From Candidatus Pacearchaeota archaeon (GTDB lineage: Archaea > Nanobdellota > Nanobdellia > UBA10117 > JAFCGA01): a stretch of 64,000 nt of DNA. The notes beneath the pieces are model-generated. The model did not search any database. It saw nothing but the letters and a program-made list of their open reading frames with translations, and was not told the DNA's origin. Position numbers and translations under genes: made by a program. Shown in pieces: positions 1-10,563 of the stretch (position 1 is its first letter; each line of letters opens with the position of its first letter). Location of the stretch: NCBI GenBank assembly GCA_017608345.1, contig JAFCGA010000003.1, positions 21,663 to 85,662 of the forward strand, read 5' to 3'.

Positions 1-2429
1 GTGCTACAGGAGGAGCTCAAGTAACCATAACTTCCCCGGCCGATTACGAAGCTAAAAACAACGGTACTTATTTTACTACTGATGCAACAATAACTGCTGT
101 TGGTGGCGGTGTAAGCGACTGTACTGCTACGCTCTCAATCGCTGGCTCCTCAGTAAGTCTAGCTAGCGGAGAAACTGCTGCTAACTCGATAGGTACTCTA
201 AGTTCAGGACAAAGCACAAACACGCAATGGAATTTATCTGCAGACAGCATCGGACTATCAAACTTAACAGTAAGTACTTCATGTACTATAGGAACTGCTG
301 ATTCAGAAACAGTATATTTCATCAACGTCTCAGTATTAGACGTAACAAACCCAACAATCGTCTGGGTAGATGCTAATCCATTTGTAGTTAATCAAAATCA
401 AACCACTAGCTTAACTGCTAGAGTAACTGATAATGCAGCTGTAAGCTCTGCATGGGTGCAAGTTGCTGGAACTAACTATTCAATGACTCAAAATGCAGAC
501 GTATGGAACTACACGCGCAATGCAACTTCTGCTCCAGGACTTCAGACTTTCACAGTATTTGCTAATGATACCTCTGGAAATCTAGCCTCCGACAGTGGAA
601 CATTTAACATAACGCTTCCTACTCAGCCAGGCGGAGCTCAGGTAGTTATAACTACTCCAGCAGACGATGCTGCATATTCCGCAGGCTCGCCAATAACTGC
701 TACTGCCACTATTACAGCTGTCTCGGGTGACGTTGCTAACTGCAATGCTACTATATCCTTCAGTGATGAGAGCATAGTTAATCTCACTGGCGCAGAAACT
801 TACACGCATGTATTAGGTAGTCTAACTTCGGGTCAGAGTAATATTACTTCTTGGAGTCTCTCAGCAAACGCAGCTGGAAGTTCAAATATCTTCGTAAACA
901 CTACTTGTCAATCTGGAAGTGGTGATTCAGACGGAGCTTATAATATAACAGTAACTTCAGACTCCCAAGACCCAGCAATCCTATGGGTAGATGCTAATCC
1001 AATAGTCGTTGAACAGAATCAAACGGTGAACCTAACTGCTCAGATAACTGACAATTCAGCAGTACAAGCTGCACTCCTTCAAGTCAGCGGAACTAATTAC
1101 TCAATGACTCAAAATGGAGTAATCTTCAATTACACTCACAATGCAACCGAGGCCGTAGGTACGCATATCTTCACAGTCTTTGCTAATGATTCCTCAGGAA
1201 ACAGCGCAACAAGGAATGGCAATTTCACAGTAATTATTACTGGCTCGCCAGGTGGAGCGCAGGTAGTTATAACCTCTCCAGCAGACGACGCAACACAATC
1301 TAACGGCTCGTCTTTCACAGCAACTGCTAACATAACTGCTGTCTCAGGAGATGTAGCTAACTGCAATGCAACTATTAGCTTCACAAATGAGAATATAATT
1401 AATATAACTGGAGCTGAAACGTATGTTCATGTACTGGGTAGTCTAACTACGGGTCAAAGCAACATAAGCCAGTGGAACTTAGATGCCAAAGTAGTCGGCA
1501 GTTCAAATATCTCTGTAGCAACAGCATGTACTTCAGGCACTGGCGATGTAGATTCAGTTTATAATATCACTGTGACTAGCGCTGCTGCTGTTCCTGCTGC
1601 ACCAACGGTATTTAATTCATCAATGGGAGCAGATAATCAGTCAATAGTGCTAGGGTGGTCACAAGTAAGCGGAATAACTGGATATTACATCTACTATTCA
1701 GATAATTTAACCTGGATAATGCAATTGAATAATTCAAATGCTCCGACTCCGGGAAATATAACAATCGCGGACCCAACTAACACTTCCTGGACAGATACAA
1801 CTGCAAATCAAAGTACTCAAAGATATTATGCATTAGCGGCATATTCTGGCTCAAGCGTCAATCTCACAACAACAAGAATGGGTAAGTTCGATCTCACTAT
1901 TGGAAGTGGAGAAGATATATTCTCAATTCCACTCGATGAAACCCGACCAATCGGGCAATTTATGGATAACATTGGTGCGGGAGGTCCGACTATTCTATCT
2001 TATTCGGGTGGTTGGTTGATGACTTTCTGGGATGGTGCAGCTTGGGATAGCAGCTTTGGTTTCCCTAACCTAACAATCGATACAGGATACTTAACGACCG
2101 GTTTCACTGCTGCGAGGAATATAACTAATATAAATGCTGTTCCGACAGGAAACACAACTACATCAATCCTTGCTGGAGAAGGCACTTTCGGATGGAATTC
2201 AATTACAACTAATGGCGATCTAACGGGTGGAGCTTTACTAAACATGACTGGAGAAGCCGGAGGACCAACTATTCTTACTTACAATGGTGGGTGGTTGATG
2301 ACTTTCTGGGATGGTGCAGCTTGGGATGATTCATTTGGATTCGCTACGTTCCAAGCGGGTAATGGATACCTAACTACAGGTTTTGTTAATCCCGCGAATA
2401 TGACGTACAATAGAAACCAAGTTAGCTAA
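1..2429 (+). CDS. Surface glycoprotein, 5'-truncated by window edge; repeated beta-sandwich-like modules and C-terminal GGWLMTFWDG repeats
   Basis: Frame of ORF 456..2429 is open back to position 3 (ATGGAQVTITSPADYEAKNNGTYF...), so the true start is upstream. Repeats IxWVDANPxVVxQNQT / NGTNYSMTQN / PGGAQVVITSPADDA; many N-X-S/T sequons. Confidence 0.85.
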   Translation, partial: ATGGAQVTITSPADYEAKNNGTYFTTDATITAVGGGVSDCTATLSIAGSSVSLASGETAANSIGTLSSGQSTNTQWNLSADSIGLSNLTVSTSCTIGTADSETVYFINVSVLDVTNPTIVWVDANPFVVNQNQTTSLTARVTDNAAVSSAWVQVAGTNYSMTQNADVWNYTRNATSAPGLQTFTVFANDTSGNLASDSGTFNITLPTQPGGAQVVITTPADDAAYSAGSPITATATITAVSGDVANCNATISFSDESIVNLTGAETYTHVLGSLTSGQSNITSWSLSANAAGSSNIFVNTTCQSGSGDSDGAYNITVTSDSQDPAILWVDANPIVVEQNQTVNLTAQITDNSAVQAALLQVSGTNYSMTQNGVIFNYTHNATEAVGTHIFTVFANDSSGNSATRNGNFTVIITGSPGGAQVVITSPADDATQSNGSSFTATANITAVSGDVANCNATISFTNENIINITGAETYVHVLGSLTTGQSNISQWNLDAKVVGSSNISVATACTSGTGDVDSVYNITVTSAAAVPAAPTVFNSSMGADNQSIVLGWSQVSGITGYYIYYSDNLTWIMQLNNSNAPTPGNITIADPTNTSWTDTTANQSTQRYYALAAYSGSSVNLTTTRMGKFDLTIGSGEDIFSIPLDETRPIGQFMDNIGAGGPTILSYSGGWLMTFWDGAAWDSSFGFPNLTIDTGYLTTGFTAARNITNINAVPTGNTTTSILAGEGTFGWNSITTNGDLTGGALLNMTGEAGGPTILTYNGGWLMTFWDGAAWDDSFGFATFQAGNGYLTTGFVNPANMTYNRNQVS

Positions 2430-2451
2430 TCACTAACGAGAGGTAGGCAAA

Positions 2452-5400
2452 ATGACGCACAAGAAAATAGCTAGAGACATATCTCTAGCAATAGCAGTAT
2501 TATTTTCTCTCGCAATAAGTTTCACTACTGTTGAAGCCTTCTGTATGGTTAGCGGATACGGATTTAATTCAACTGGTGGAGATTTGGGCTATCAAGCATT
2601 CGCATACTGTGAAAATGCTGCGGAATATGCGAATCTTACTAAAACCGCGGGGCTGTTATACCAATTTAATTTTGGTGGTTTCGGGGATAGCTGTAATGGC
2701 TATTGTGGAAACGTCTGGTTAAATGCTACTAATAGTAGTATTGGTTTACTCGGTTTCGCAGATAAGGGTTACCCGATAAATCAATCTGTGATTGGCGGTG
2801 ATTGGACTCAAACAGGCGTATTCCAACATATAGGGAATAATATAACCTTGAACATCACATTATATCCTTCATTTACAGTTGTTACCGCTGATGCATCAAC
2901 AGCAGGAAGTCCAACAAACAACAATACAAATGTAACTTTCACTGGAACAGCAACTGATCCACAAGGAGATAATTGGTTCTTATTGATTTGCAATGATACT
3001 TCTGGAATAACTGGCGGAAATTGTGTAGGTACTGAAATTTGTAAGGGGACCACTATAGCTAGTGGAGCAGCATCTAGCTGTCAACATAATGTTAGTGGAG
3101 AAGTTTGGGAAACAAACAATTGGTGGAGTTATGCCTGCGATGCGAGCAACTATTGCAGTCCATTAGAAACTACAAACTCGCCATATAATGTAAACCATCC
3201 TCCTGCGTCAGGAACACCGACAATTACGGGAGGACCGTACGATTCAGACGATACAATAAATTGTACAAATGGAACATTAACTGACTCAGATACAAACGAT
3301 AATCCTCAACCAATGCAATATCGATGGTATAAGAATGGAACTTATTTAGCTGCATGGGGGAGCGCATTCAATTTAGACTGTAATACTGCAACAGGTTGTA
3401 ATAAAACAATAAATGTTTCTTGCGCGAACAATGCAAACGATACTCACAATTATGTGGGAGATTTTTCTACAACGAGTAATCAAGTAGTAATACAAAACTC
3501 TGCTCCAACTATAACTGCAGTAAGTATTTCTCCAGCTTCACCATTAGAAATAGATAACTTAAACTGTAGTGTAACGGGTTGGTCTGATGGAGATGGAGAC
3601 ACTGAGAATTATTATTTTGAGTGGTATAGAAATAGTACACTAAATATGACTATGTATACTAGTTCAACATATCATATCCTATCCAGCAGCAATACAAGTG
3701 ATAATGAAGATTGGAACTGTACGGTTATTCCTTATGATGGCACTGTTAATGGAACGGCCGGGTCGGATAATGTTACAATTCAAGCTGATACTCAAGCTCC
3801 AACAATACAATGGGTAGACGCCAACCCCTTAGTAATCGTGCAGAACCAAACTACTAATCTAACCGCTCAAATCACCGACAATAATGATATACAAATCGTA
3901 TTAATACAAATAAACGGAACTAACTATTCTATGACTCAGAACGGAATAATCTGGAACTACACGCATAATGCAACTGAAGCTGTAGGAACATATGTATTCA
4001 CTGTATATGCTAATGATTCCTCAGGAAACAGCGCAACAATGAATGGGAATTTCACAGTAATTATTACGGGTCAGCCAGGAGGAGCTCAAGTAGTAATAAC
4101 TTCTCCAGTAGATGATTCGACTCAAACTAATGGAACGCAATTCACGACTACAGCAAACATAACTGCTGTTTCAGGTAATATCACTGGCTGTAATGCTACT
4201 ATTAGTTTTAGTAATGAGAATATAATTAATATAACTGCTGCGGATAACTATACTCATTCTATCGGAAGCTTAAATTCTGGAGAGAGTACTACAACTTCAT
4301 GGACCACGTCTGCTAATTCAATGGGTAGTTCAAACATAACTGTAACAACTGTTTGTATTTCCGGTACTGGAGATTCAGATAGTAATTATAATATAACTAT
4401 ACAACCCGACACTCAAGCACCAACAATTACCTGGGTAAACGCTGATCCGGGCGTAGTTATACAAAACCAGAGCACTAATTTAAGTGCTAGCATTACAGAT
4501 AATCTTAATGTAAATTCCGCATGGGTAGAAATTAATAATACAAATTATTCAATGAGCCAGTCAGGTACTACTTGGTATTACAACTATGCTACTACTAGCC
4601 TGCCTAATACTACTTACACTTTTACAGTATATGCTAATGATACAAATGGAAATAATGCTACTTCAATGAGCGGAAACTTCACAGTTATACTTCCTGGAGC
4701 GCCAGGTGGTGCTCAAGTAGTAATTACTTCGCCCGCAGATGACGCATCTCAATCAAATGGTTCCGCATTTACGACTACAGCAAATATAACTGCTGTTTCA
4801 GGTAATATCACTGGCTGTAATGCTACGATTAGTTTTAGTAATGAGAATATAATTAATATAACTGGTGCTGAGAGTTACACGCATGTACTTGGAGATCAAG
4901 CAATAAATGAAAGCAATATAACTATCTGGAGTATATCTGCTAACTCCCCGGGCAATTCGAATATCTCAGTAAGCACGATCTGTACATCAGGTACTGGCGA
5001 TGTAGATTCAGTTTATAATATCACTGTGACTAGCGCTGCTGCAGCAATAGCTGCTCCTCAAAACTTGACATCTGACCTAGCAGTAAACAATCAATCAGTA
5101 ATATTAAATTGGTCGCAAGTAAGTGGAGCTGAAGGTTATTACATTTATTATTCAGATAACTTAACCTGGATAATGCAGTTAAATAGCTCGAACGCGCCAG
5201 CTACGGGAAATATAACTTTACTCGGAGCAAGCAATATTAGCTGGATTGATAACTCTGCTAATCAAAGCACTCAGAGATTCTATGCGCTAACTTCATATTC
5301 AGGTTCAATCAAGAATTTTACTGTTGATCGTATGGGCAAATTCGATATAAATCTAGTTTCAGGTGAGGGTACATTTTCCATACCTTTAAATGAAACAAGA

Positions 5401-5883
5401 CCAATTGGGGAATATATGACTGCTCTTGCGGGTGCAGGTCAAACTATCATGACCTATAGTGGTGGGTGGTTGATGACTTTCTGGGATGGTACTGGGTGGG
5501 ATAGTGGCTTTGGATTCCCAAATCTTACTTTAGATAATGGATATTTAACAACCGGATTTACCGCTGCAAGAAATATAACGAATATTAATATAGTTCCAAC
5601 GGGGAATATCACAACATCAATACCTTCTGGAGAAGGAACTTTCGGATGGAATTCAGTCACGACAGAGGGTAATTTGATGGGAAATGCCTTATTAAATCTA
5701 ACTGGAGAAGCAGGTGGTCCAACAATAATGACGTATAGTGGTGGGTGGTTGATGACTTTCTGGGATGGTACTGCGTGGGATAATTCGTTTGGATTCTCTA
5801 CCTTCCAAGCCGGTTCAGGATACTTAACAACTGGTTTCACTAATCCTGCGAATATGACTTACTATATGAACGAAATCAGTTAA
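2452..5883 (+). CDS. Large secreted surface glycoprotein: signal peptide, Cys-rich N-terminal domain, three VDANP/GGAQVVITSP modules, GGWLMTFWDG C-terminal repeats
   Basis: Hydrophobic N-terminus; AFCMVSGYGF...YCENAAEY...GGFGDSCNGYCGNVWLNATNSS domain shared with the next two genes; same C-terminal module as the preceding gene. Confidence 0.85.
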   Translation: MTHKKIARDISLAIAVLFSLAISFTTVEAFCMVSGYGFNSTGGDLGYQAFAYCENAAEYANLTKTAGLLYQFNFGGFGDSCNGYCGNVWLNATNSSIGLLGFADKGYPINQSVIGGDWTQTGVFQHIGNNITLNITLYPSFTVVTADASTAGSPTNNNTNVTFTGTATDPQGDNWFLLICNDTSGITGGNCVGTEICKGTTIASGAASSCQHNVSGEVWETNNWWSYACDASNYCSPLETTNSPYNVNHPPASGTPTITGGPYDSDDTINCTNGTLTDSDTNDNPQPMQYRWYKNGTYLAAWGSAFNLDCNTATGCNKTINVSCANNANDTHNYVGDFSTTSNQVVIQNSAPTITAVSISPASPLEIDNLNCSVTGWSDGDGDTENYYFEWYRNSTLNMTMYTSSTYHILSSSNTSDNEDWNCTVIPYDGTVNGTAGSDNVTIQADTQAPTIQWVDANPLVIVQNQTTNLTAQITDNNDIQIVLIQINGTNYSMTQNGIIWNYTHNATEAVGTYVFTVYANDSSGNSATMNGNFTVIITGQPGGAQVVITSPVDDSTQTNGTQFTTTANITAVSGNITGCNATISFSNENIINITAADNYTHSIGSLNSGESTTTSWTTSANSMGSSNITVTTVCISGTGDSDSNYNITIQPDTQAPTITWVNADPGVVIQNQSTNLSASITDNLNVNSAWVEINNTNYSMSQSGTTWYYNYATTSLPNTTYTFTVYANDTNGNNATSMSGNFTVILPGAPGGAQVVITSPADDASQSNGSAFTTTANITAVSGNITGCNATISFSNENIINITGAESYTHVLGDQAINESNITIWSISANSPGNSNISVSTICTSGTGDVDSVYNITVTSAAAAIAAPQNLTSDLAVNNQSVILNWSQVSGAEGYYIYYSDNLTWIMQLNSSNAPATGNITLLGASNISWIDNSANQSTQRFYALTSYSGSIKNFTVDRMGKFDINLVSGEGTFSIPLNETRPIGEYMTALAGAGQTIMTYSGGWLMTFWDGTGWDSGFGFPNLTLDNGYLTTGFTAARNITNINIVPTGNITTSIPSGEGTFGWNSVTTEGNLMGNALLNLTGEAGGPTIMTYSGGWLMTFWDGTAWDNSFGFSTFQAGSGYLTTGFTNPANMTYYMNEIS

Positions 5884-6579
5884 ATGGAACAGCAAAACAA
5901 TATAACATTCAGACTAGCGCTTCTATTTTTAGTAATTCCGCTCATTGGAAGTTGTATAAAACCCGCTAATGCTTTTTGCATGGTGAAGGGATATGTAAAA
6001 GATTCCGAAGCTAGCCACGTAGATTATTCAGTAGAAGGATATTGTGAGAATGCTGGAGAAAAAAAGAGTATGAGCAAACAAGAAGGAAGATTATGGCAGC
6101 TCTTCTGGGGCGGATTCGAAGATAGTTGCGAGAGCTATTGTAAAAAAGTTTGGATCAGCGCTACGGATCAGAGCAATACTAAATATGGTCATCCGGTTGA
6201 TTATCCACTAACTACTTCGAACACAGAAGATTGGGATAAAGGACGAACTATAATTCATTGGGCAAATACCACTTTAACAAATAATCCGGAAACTAAGGAA
6301 TTAATAGACCAACAGAGAGCTGAGCAGGCTAGCTCGGATAATTTTCAGGAGTCACCGACAGTCGACAGTCCAAAAAACACAATAAAGACACCGGAGCAAG
6401 TAGTTCAGCCGGATAGCATTGATACAAACGAAGAAATCGTGACTTCTCCGCAGAGAGGAAGCGATTCCACAAGAGTATTGCTAATCGGAATGCTAGTTGT
6501 ACTACTCTCAATCAGTGGCTTGATATTTATCAAAAAATATATTAATAAGAAACGAAAAAGGAGTAGTAGAAAGAGGTAG
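5884..6579 (+). CDS. Short membrane-anchored paralogue carrying only the Cys-rich AFCMxxGY domain plus C-terminal TM and basic tail
   Basis: AFCMVKGYVKD...YCENAGEKKSMSKQEGRLWQLFWGGFEDSCESYCKKVW; C-terminal VLLIGMLVVLLSISGLIFIKKYINKKRKRSSRKR. Confidence 0.8.
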   Translation: MEQQNNITFRLALLFLVIPLIGSCIKPANAFCMVKGYVKDSEASHVDYSVEGYCENAGEKKSMSKQEGRLWQLFWGGFEDSCESYCKKVWISATDQSNTKYGHPVDYPLTTSNTEDWDKGRTIIHWANTTLTNNPETKELIDQQRAEQASSDNFQESPTVDSPKNTIKTPEQVVQPDSIDTNEEIVTSPQRGSDSTRVLLIGMLVVLLSISGLIFIKKYINKKRKRSSRKR

Positions 6580-6581
6580 GA

Positions 6582-9500
6582 ATGACTAGTATCGAGAAGA
6601 ACATTATAAAAAAAATACTATTAATCGCAATAAGCATGTCTATTCTAATCGTTAGTATTAATACTGCTGATGCTTTCTGTATGATCAACGGATATGGATT
6701 AAATGCAACACAGGGAAATATTGGATATACCACGTGGGGATATTGTCAAAATGCAGGAGAATATAAGAATATTACTAAATCTGAAGGACAACTATGGCAA
6801 TTAGCTTGGGGTGGATTTGGTGATAGCTGTAATGGCTATTGTGGCAATGTTTGGCTAAATGCAACGAACTCCAGTGATAATGTATATGGTTTCGCTAATA
6901 AGGGTTACCCAATTAACAGCTCAAATATGGGTAATTGGGCTCAAACAGGATTGTACCAGCACACAGGGAATAATATAACGCTTAATGTAACTCCTCCTGT
7001 AGCATATCCAACATTCACCCAAATAACGATAGACAGTTCTAACTTAACAAATCCAACAAATAATGATACTAATGTAACTTTTACTGCTACTGCAACCGAT
7101 GCTCAAGCAGATCAATGGTATATGTTAATATGTAATGATTCTACAGCAGTAGCTGGCGGAGCATGCGGTGGAGTAATGCTATGTAACGGCACGCAAGTAG
7201 CTAGTGGTGCTGCTTCAACTTGTCAAATTGATATAAGTAGTGAAGTTTGGGAGACAAATGGCTGGTGGAGCTATGCTTGTGATGTAAATCAAAATTGCGG
7301 ATCACTAGAAAATACGTCTGCACCATATAATGTAAATCACCCACCTACTGCTGCAACTCCAACTATTGGCGGAGGACCATATAATTCAAGTTCGACAATA
7401 CCTTGTACAAACGGAACTGTTGCTGATCCAGACACAACAGATGGCCCTTCAGCAAACCAGTATCGTTGGTACAACAATGGAACATACTTCGCAGCATGGG
7501 GTGCAGCAGCTACACTAAATTGTGGTGCTGCGGGTACCTGTAATAAAACAATTAACGTATCCTGCGCTAATAACGCAATAGATACTCACGGATACGCTGG
7601 ATCATACTCTAGTACAAGCAATCAAGTAACTATTGCAGGAGTACCACCAACAATAGCTGCTCAGAATTCATTTGTAAATTTCACAAATCAGCATGCATTT
7701 AATGTTTCGGCAACAGGAGCAGATGGTGATGGACTAAGCGATATAGCTTCATGTACAATCTGGCGCAGAGAGGGTGCTGATGCTTATGTTAGCGAAGTAG
7801 GAACCTACACCTCCGCAACAGGAATTTGTATTGGAAAGATAAATACAACTGATTCTGATGCGGGTGGAGCTTTTGCTGTATTTGATTCAGTTGATGTATT
7901 TGTACAATTCACTGACGTTGACGGAGGTAATGTGAATACTACTTCCTCAGCAAATGCAATACCAAACAATCTACCTGTAGCAAGCGCTGTAGCGATTAAC
8001 GTTACAAATCCATTAGACACGCAAGATATACAATGTAATTATACTTATTCTGATCCAGACTCCGACGCAGAAGCAGTAACAACCTTCGAATGGTATCGGA
8101 ACAACGCTCCAATGAGCATTAATAATCAAATACTAAAAGCAGGAAATACGACAAATGGAGAGCAATGGATTTGCGAAGTAACGCCTGTTGATGTATACCA
8201 AGCAGGTAATGCTATTAATTCAACCACACAAACAGTTGGAGGAATATCTTTATGGGATGTTTACTTAACTATGCCAACCAATCAATCTGTACTCAACACA
8301 TCAAGTGCAATATATGAAATTCAGATAACAAATAATGGAACAACAACGGATAATTTCACTGTATCTGCCAATAATTTAGATACTGCTGATACTGCACAAT
8401 TGAATCAGACAAGCATATTAAATCTAGCCGCCACAGGAACAGCAAATTTCACACTTACCGTTAACGACACAACGCCAAACAACTACACGGTTAGAATAAC
8501 TGTTACTTCAACTATCAATGCAACAGCAACAGATACTGAAGATGTAGAAACTGAAATAACTGCTGCACCAGCAGCACCGACTCTATCCGCAACGGCAATA
8601 TATCCCTATGCACTACAAAATGGGACGAATGTATTACTATATATCTCAGCAGTAAACCCTAATGCTACTTGGGCACAACTAGAACACCCAGATCTCTCAA
8701 AGAGAAATATAACTCTAACAAATAATGCAAATACAACTTACACTAATACATCTCTATTAGGAAGATACAATGTAACTTTCTATATGAATGATTCTGTAGG
8801 AACGATTCAATCAGCTACAGACTACTTCCAGAGCTTCAACGGGATTCAGTTTAATACAACTGTAACTGATTCGACCGGCGCTGGAATAAACAGCTCACTT
8901 ATCGCATACTATCGAGATGGAGCTGTTGCATCAAACGCATCTACTACAGGCAATTATTCTCAAACAATGCCTAATGTATTAATGGACTTACAATTCATAC
9001 GAGAGCCAGCTCAAAGACTGCGAGTAACTCTTAATTTAGTTAATCTAACCACAAACAACAATCGAATATTCAGCATGGAACGGCTAGGAAGTGCTGCTAG
9101 CGGATATTTAGCAACCTATGCGGTCAACACAACGTATAATTTCCCCAATGCAAGCATAATATTATACTACGATGATGTGCAGTCGGGATATAGCTCATTT
9201 GGAATATCTCAATGCAGTAATTGGTCATTTACTGGTCAGAACTGTACAGATGGGAACTGGACTTCGTTGAGCGCCACACATAACACTAGTGCATACTATT
9301 TCGAAGTAAATGTTTCCTCATTCTCAGGATTCAGCATCTCTGGATCTACAACACCTGCCCCTACCCCTACTCCAACGCCCGGAGGAAGTAGTAGAACTAG
9401 TGGTAGTAGTGGAGGCCCTGCTACGCAAGCAACAGATCAAGAGATATCTGCGCCAGTAGAGCTAAGTCCGAAGAGAGCCCCAGTCAAAGAGCAAATTAAA

Positions 9501-9743
9501 AGACCTGAAGAGATAAAGCCAGTCAAAGAAGAGCCAATATTTTATGCACGAGGACCATTACCTTATAAGAAATACGCTGTGTACTTTGCAATATTCTTAC
9601 TAGCAATAATGACTCTCTATGTAATAGCACACGGATACAAGAGAACTAAGAGACACCTTTCACGAAGCAAGACCCTCAGAAAGATGAAGCGTGACGAAGT
9701 AAGAGACCTAGAAAAAGAAGCTGAGAAACTACTAAAGCAGTAA
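6582..9743 (+). CDS. Large surface glycoprotein, N-terminal Cys-rich domain, Pro/Thr linker, C-terminal TM anchor
   Basis: AFCMINGYGLNATQG...GGFGDSCNGYCGNVWLNATNSS; PAPTPTPTPGGSSRTSGSSGG linker; KYAVYFAIFLLAIMTLYVIAHGYKRTKR. Confidence 0.85.
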   Translation: MTSIEKNIIKKILLIAISMSILIVSINTADAFCMINGYGLNATQGNIGYTTWGYCQNAGEYKNITKSEGQLWQLAWGGFGDSCNGYCGNVWLNATNSSDNVYGFANKGYPINSSNMGNWAQTGLYQHTGNNITLNVTPPVAYPTFTQITIDSSNLTNPTNNDTNVTFTATATDAQADQWYMLICNDSTAVAGGACGGVMLCNGTQVASGAASTCQIDISSEVWETNGWWSYACDVNQNCGSLENTSAPYNVNHPPTAATPTIGGGPYNSSSTIPCTNGTVADPDTTDGPSANQYRWYNNGTYFAAWGAAATLNCGAAGTCNKTINVSCANNAIDTHGYAGSYSSTSNQVTIAGVPPTIAAQNSFVNFTNQHAFNVSATGADGDGLSDIASCTIWRREGADAYVSEVGTYTSATGICIGKINTTDSDAGGAFAVFDSVDVFVQFTDVDGGNVNTTSSANAIPNNLPVASAVAINVTNPLDTQDIQCNYTYSDPDSDAEAVTTFEWYRNNAPMSINNQILKAGNTTNGEQWICEVTPVDVYQAGNAINSTTQTVGGISLWDVYLTMPTNQSVLNTSSAIYEIQITNNGTTTDNFTVSANNLDTADTAQLNQTSILNLAATGTANFTLTVNDTTPNNYTVRITVTSTINATATDTEDVETEITAAPAAPTLSATAIYPYALQNGTNVLLYISAVNPNATWAQLEHPDLSKRNITLTNNANTTYTNTSLLGRYNVTFYMNDSVGTIQSATDYFQSFNGIQFNTTVTDSTGAGINSSLIAYYRDGAVASNASTTGNYSQTMPNVLMDLQFIREPAQRLRVTLNLVNLTTNNNRIFSMERLGSAASGYLATYAVNTTYNFPNASIILYYDDVQSGYSSFGISQCSNWSFTGQNCTDGNWTSLSATHNTSAYYFEVNVSSFSGFSISGSTTPAPTPTPTPGGSSRTSGSSGGPATQATDQEISAPVELSPKRAPVKEQIKRPEEIKPVKEEPIFYARGPLPYKKYAVYFAIFLLAIMTLYVIAHGYKRTKRHLSRSKTLRKMKRDEVRDLEKEAEKLLKQ

Positions 9744-9777
9744 GATTTATATATAGGGTAGAAGATATAATAGTATA

Positions 9778-10524
9778 ATGAAAAGAGTAGAATTACTAAA
9801 GATCGAGGAGAAATTCATACAGGAGAAAGAGACCTTCTTGAAGCATCTCGGGCAGATTAGAGAAGCTCTAGCCGCTGAGTGCGACGAGATAAGCAGTGAA
9901 TTAGGGAGAGTCAAAGACAAATCTAAGAAACTAGCCGCACTAAAGATCAACTTAGATTCCAAACTAGGAACTCTTGACAAGACTGAAGACCAACTAAGAG
10001 CTGACAAAGATTCCAAGGAAAAACAAATGAAAGACTTAATGATCCTTAAGGCTAAGATACCTAAAAAGATAAACGAACTAAGAAATAATAAAAATAAATT
10101 AGCAAAGGATCTAGCAGACACAAAAAACCAGAGAATTGATACATTAACTCGAACCAAGAAAGCTGGCAGCTTAATAGCAAAAGTCAATCTTCTAGTACGA
10201 ACGAGGCAGAATGAATTCGAAATATCTTCGAAGAACCTTACTGAACTAGAGAAGAAACTAAAACTTTTAGAAGCTGGCGAAATCGTCTGGGAGAAGCCTG
10301 AACACAAAGCAAAGAAAATGGGGTTAATAAAATCTTTCAGGAAGCATTTCGGAGCGAAAGCGCCTCAGAAGAAAAAAGCTCCAGTTCAGAAGCAAGCTCC
10401 TGCGAAAGCAGCTCCTAAGCGAACTAAGCCAAAAAGATCATCCCCAAAGAAATCCACTAGAAAGAAGCCAACAGCTAAACCAAAGAATTTGATGGATGAC
10501 GTCGATAGCTTCCTAGGGAGCTAA
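9778..10524 (+). CDS. Coiled-coil protein with Lys/Pro/Ala-rich basic tail
   Basis: Charged heptad-like sequence; tail APQKKKAPVQKQAPAKAAPKRTKPKRSSPKKSTRKK. Confidence 0.7.
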   Translation: MKRVELLKIEEKFIQEKETFLKHLGQIREALAAECDEISSELGRVKDKSKKLAALKINLDSKLGTLDKTEDQLRADKDSKEKQMKDLMILKAKIPKKINELRNNKNKLAKDLADTKNQRIDTLTRTKKAGSLIAKVNLLVRTRQNEFEISSKNLTELEKKLKLLEAGEIVWEKPEHKAKKMGLIKSFRKHFGAKAPQKKKAPVQKQAPAKAAPKRTKPKRSSPKKSTRKKPTAKPKNLMDDVDSFLGS

Positions 10525-10563
10525 TCTTTCTTTTATTATTTTTTACTATTTATATTAATAGAA

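Noticed and set aside
5454-5840. 128-aa minus-strand ORF inside the surface protein gene (also 68..325, 1136..1384, 2000..2245, 2808..3053 on minus)
   Set aside because: Shadow ORFs antisense to strongly coding repetitive genes; compositional artefacts.
9747-10307. 186-aa minus-strand ORF opposite the coiled-coil gene
   Set aside because: Ser/Phe/Leu-rich mirror of a Lys/Glu-rich coiled coil; typical antisense artefact.
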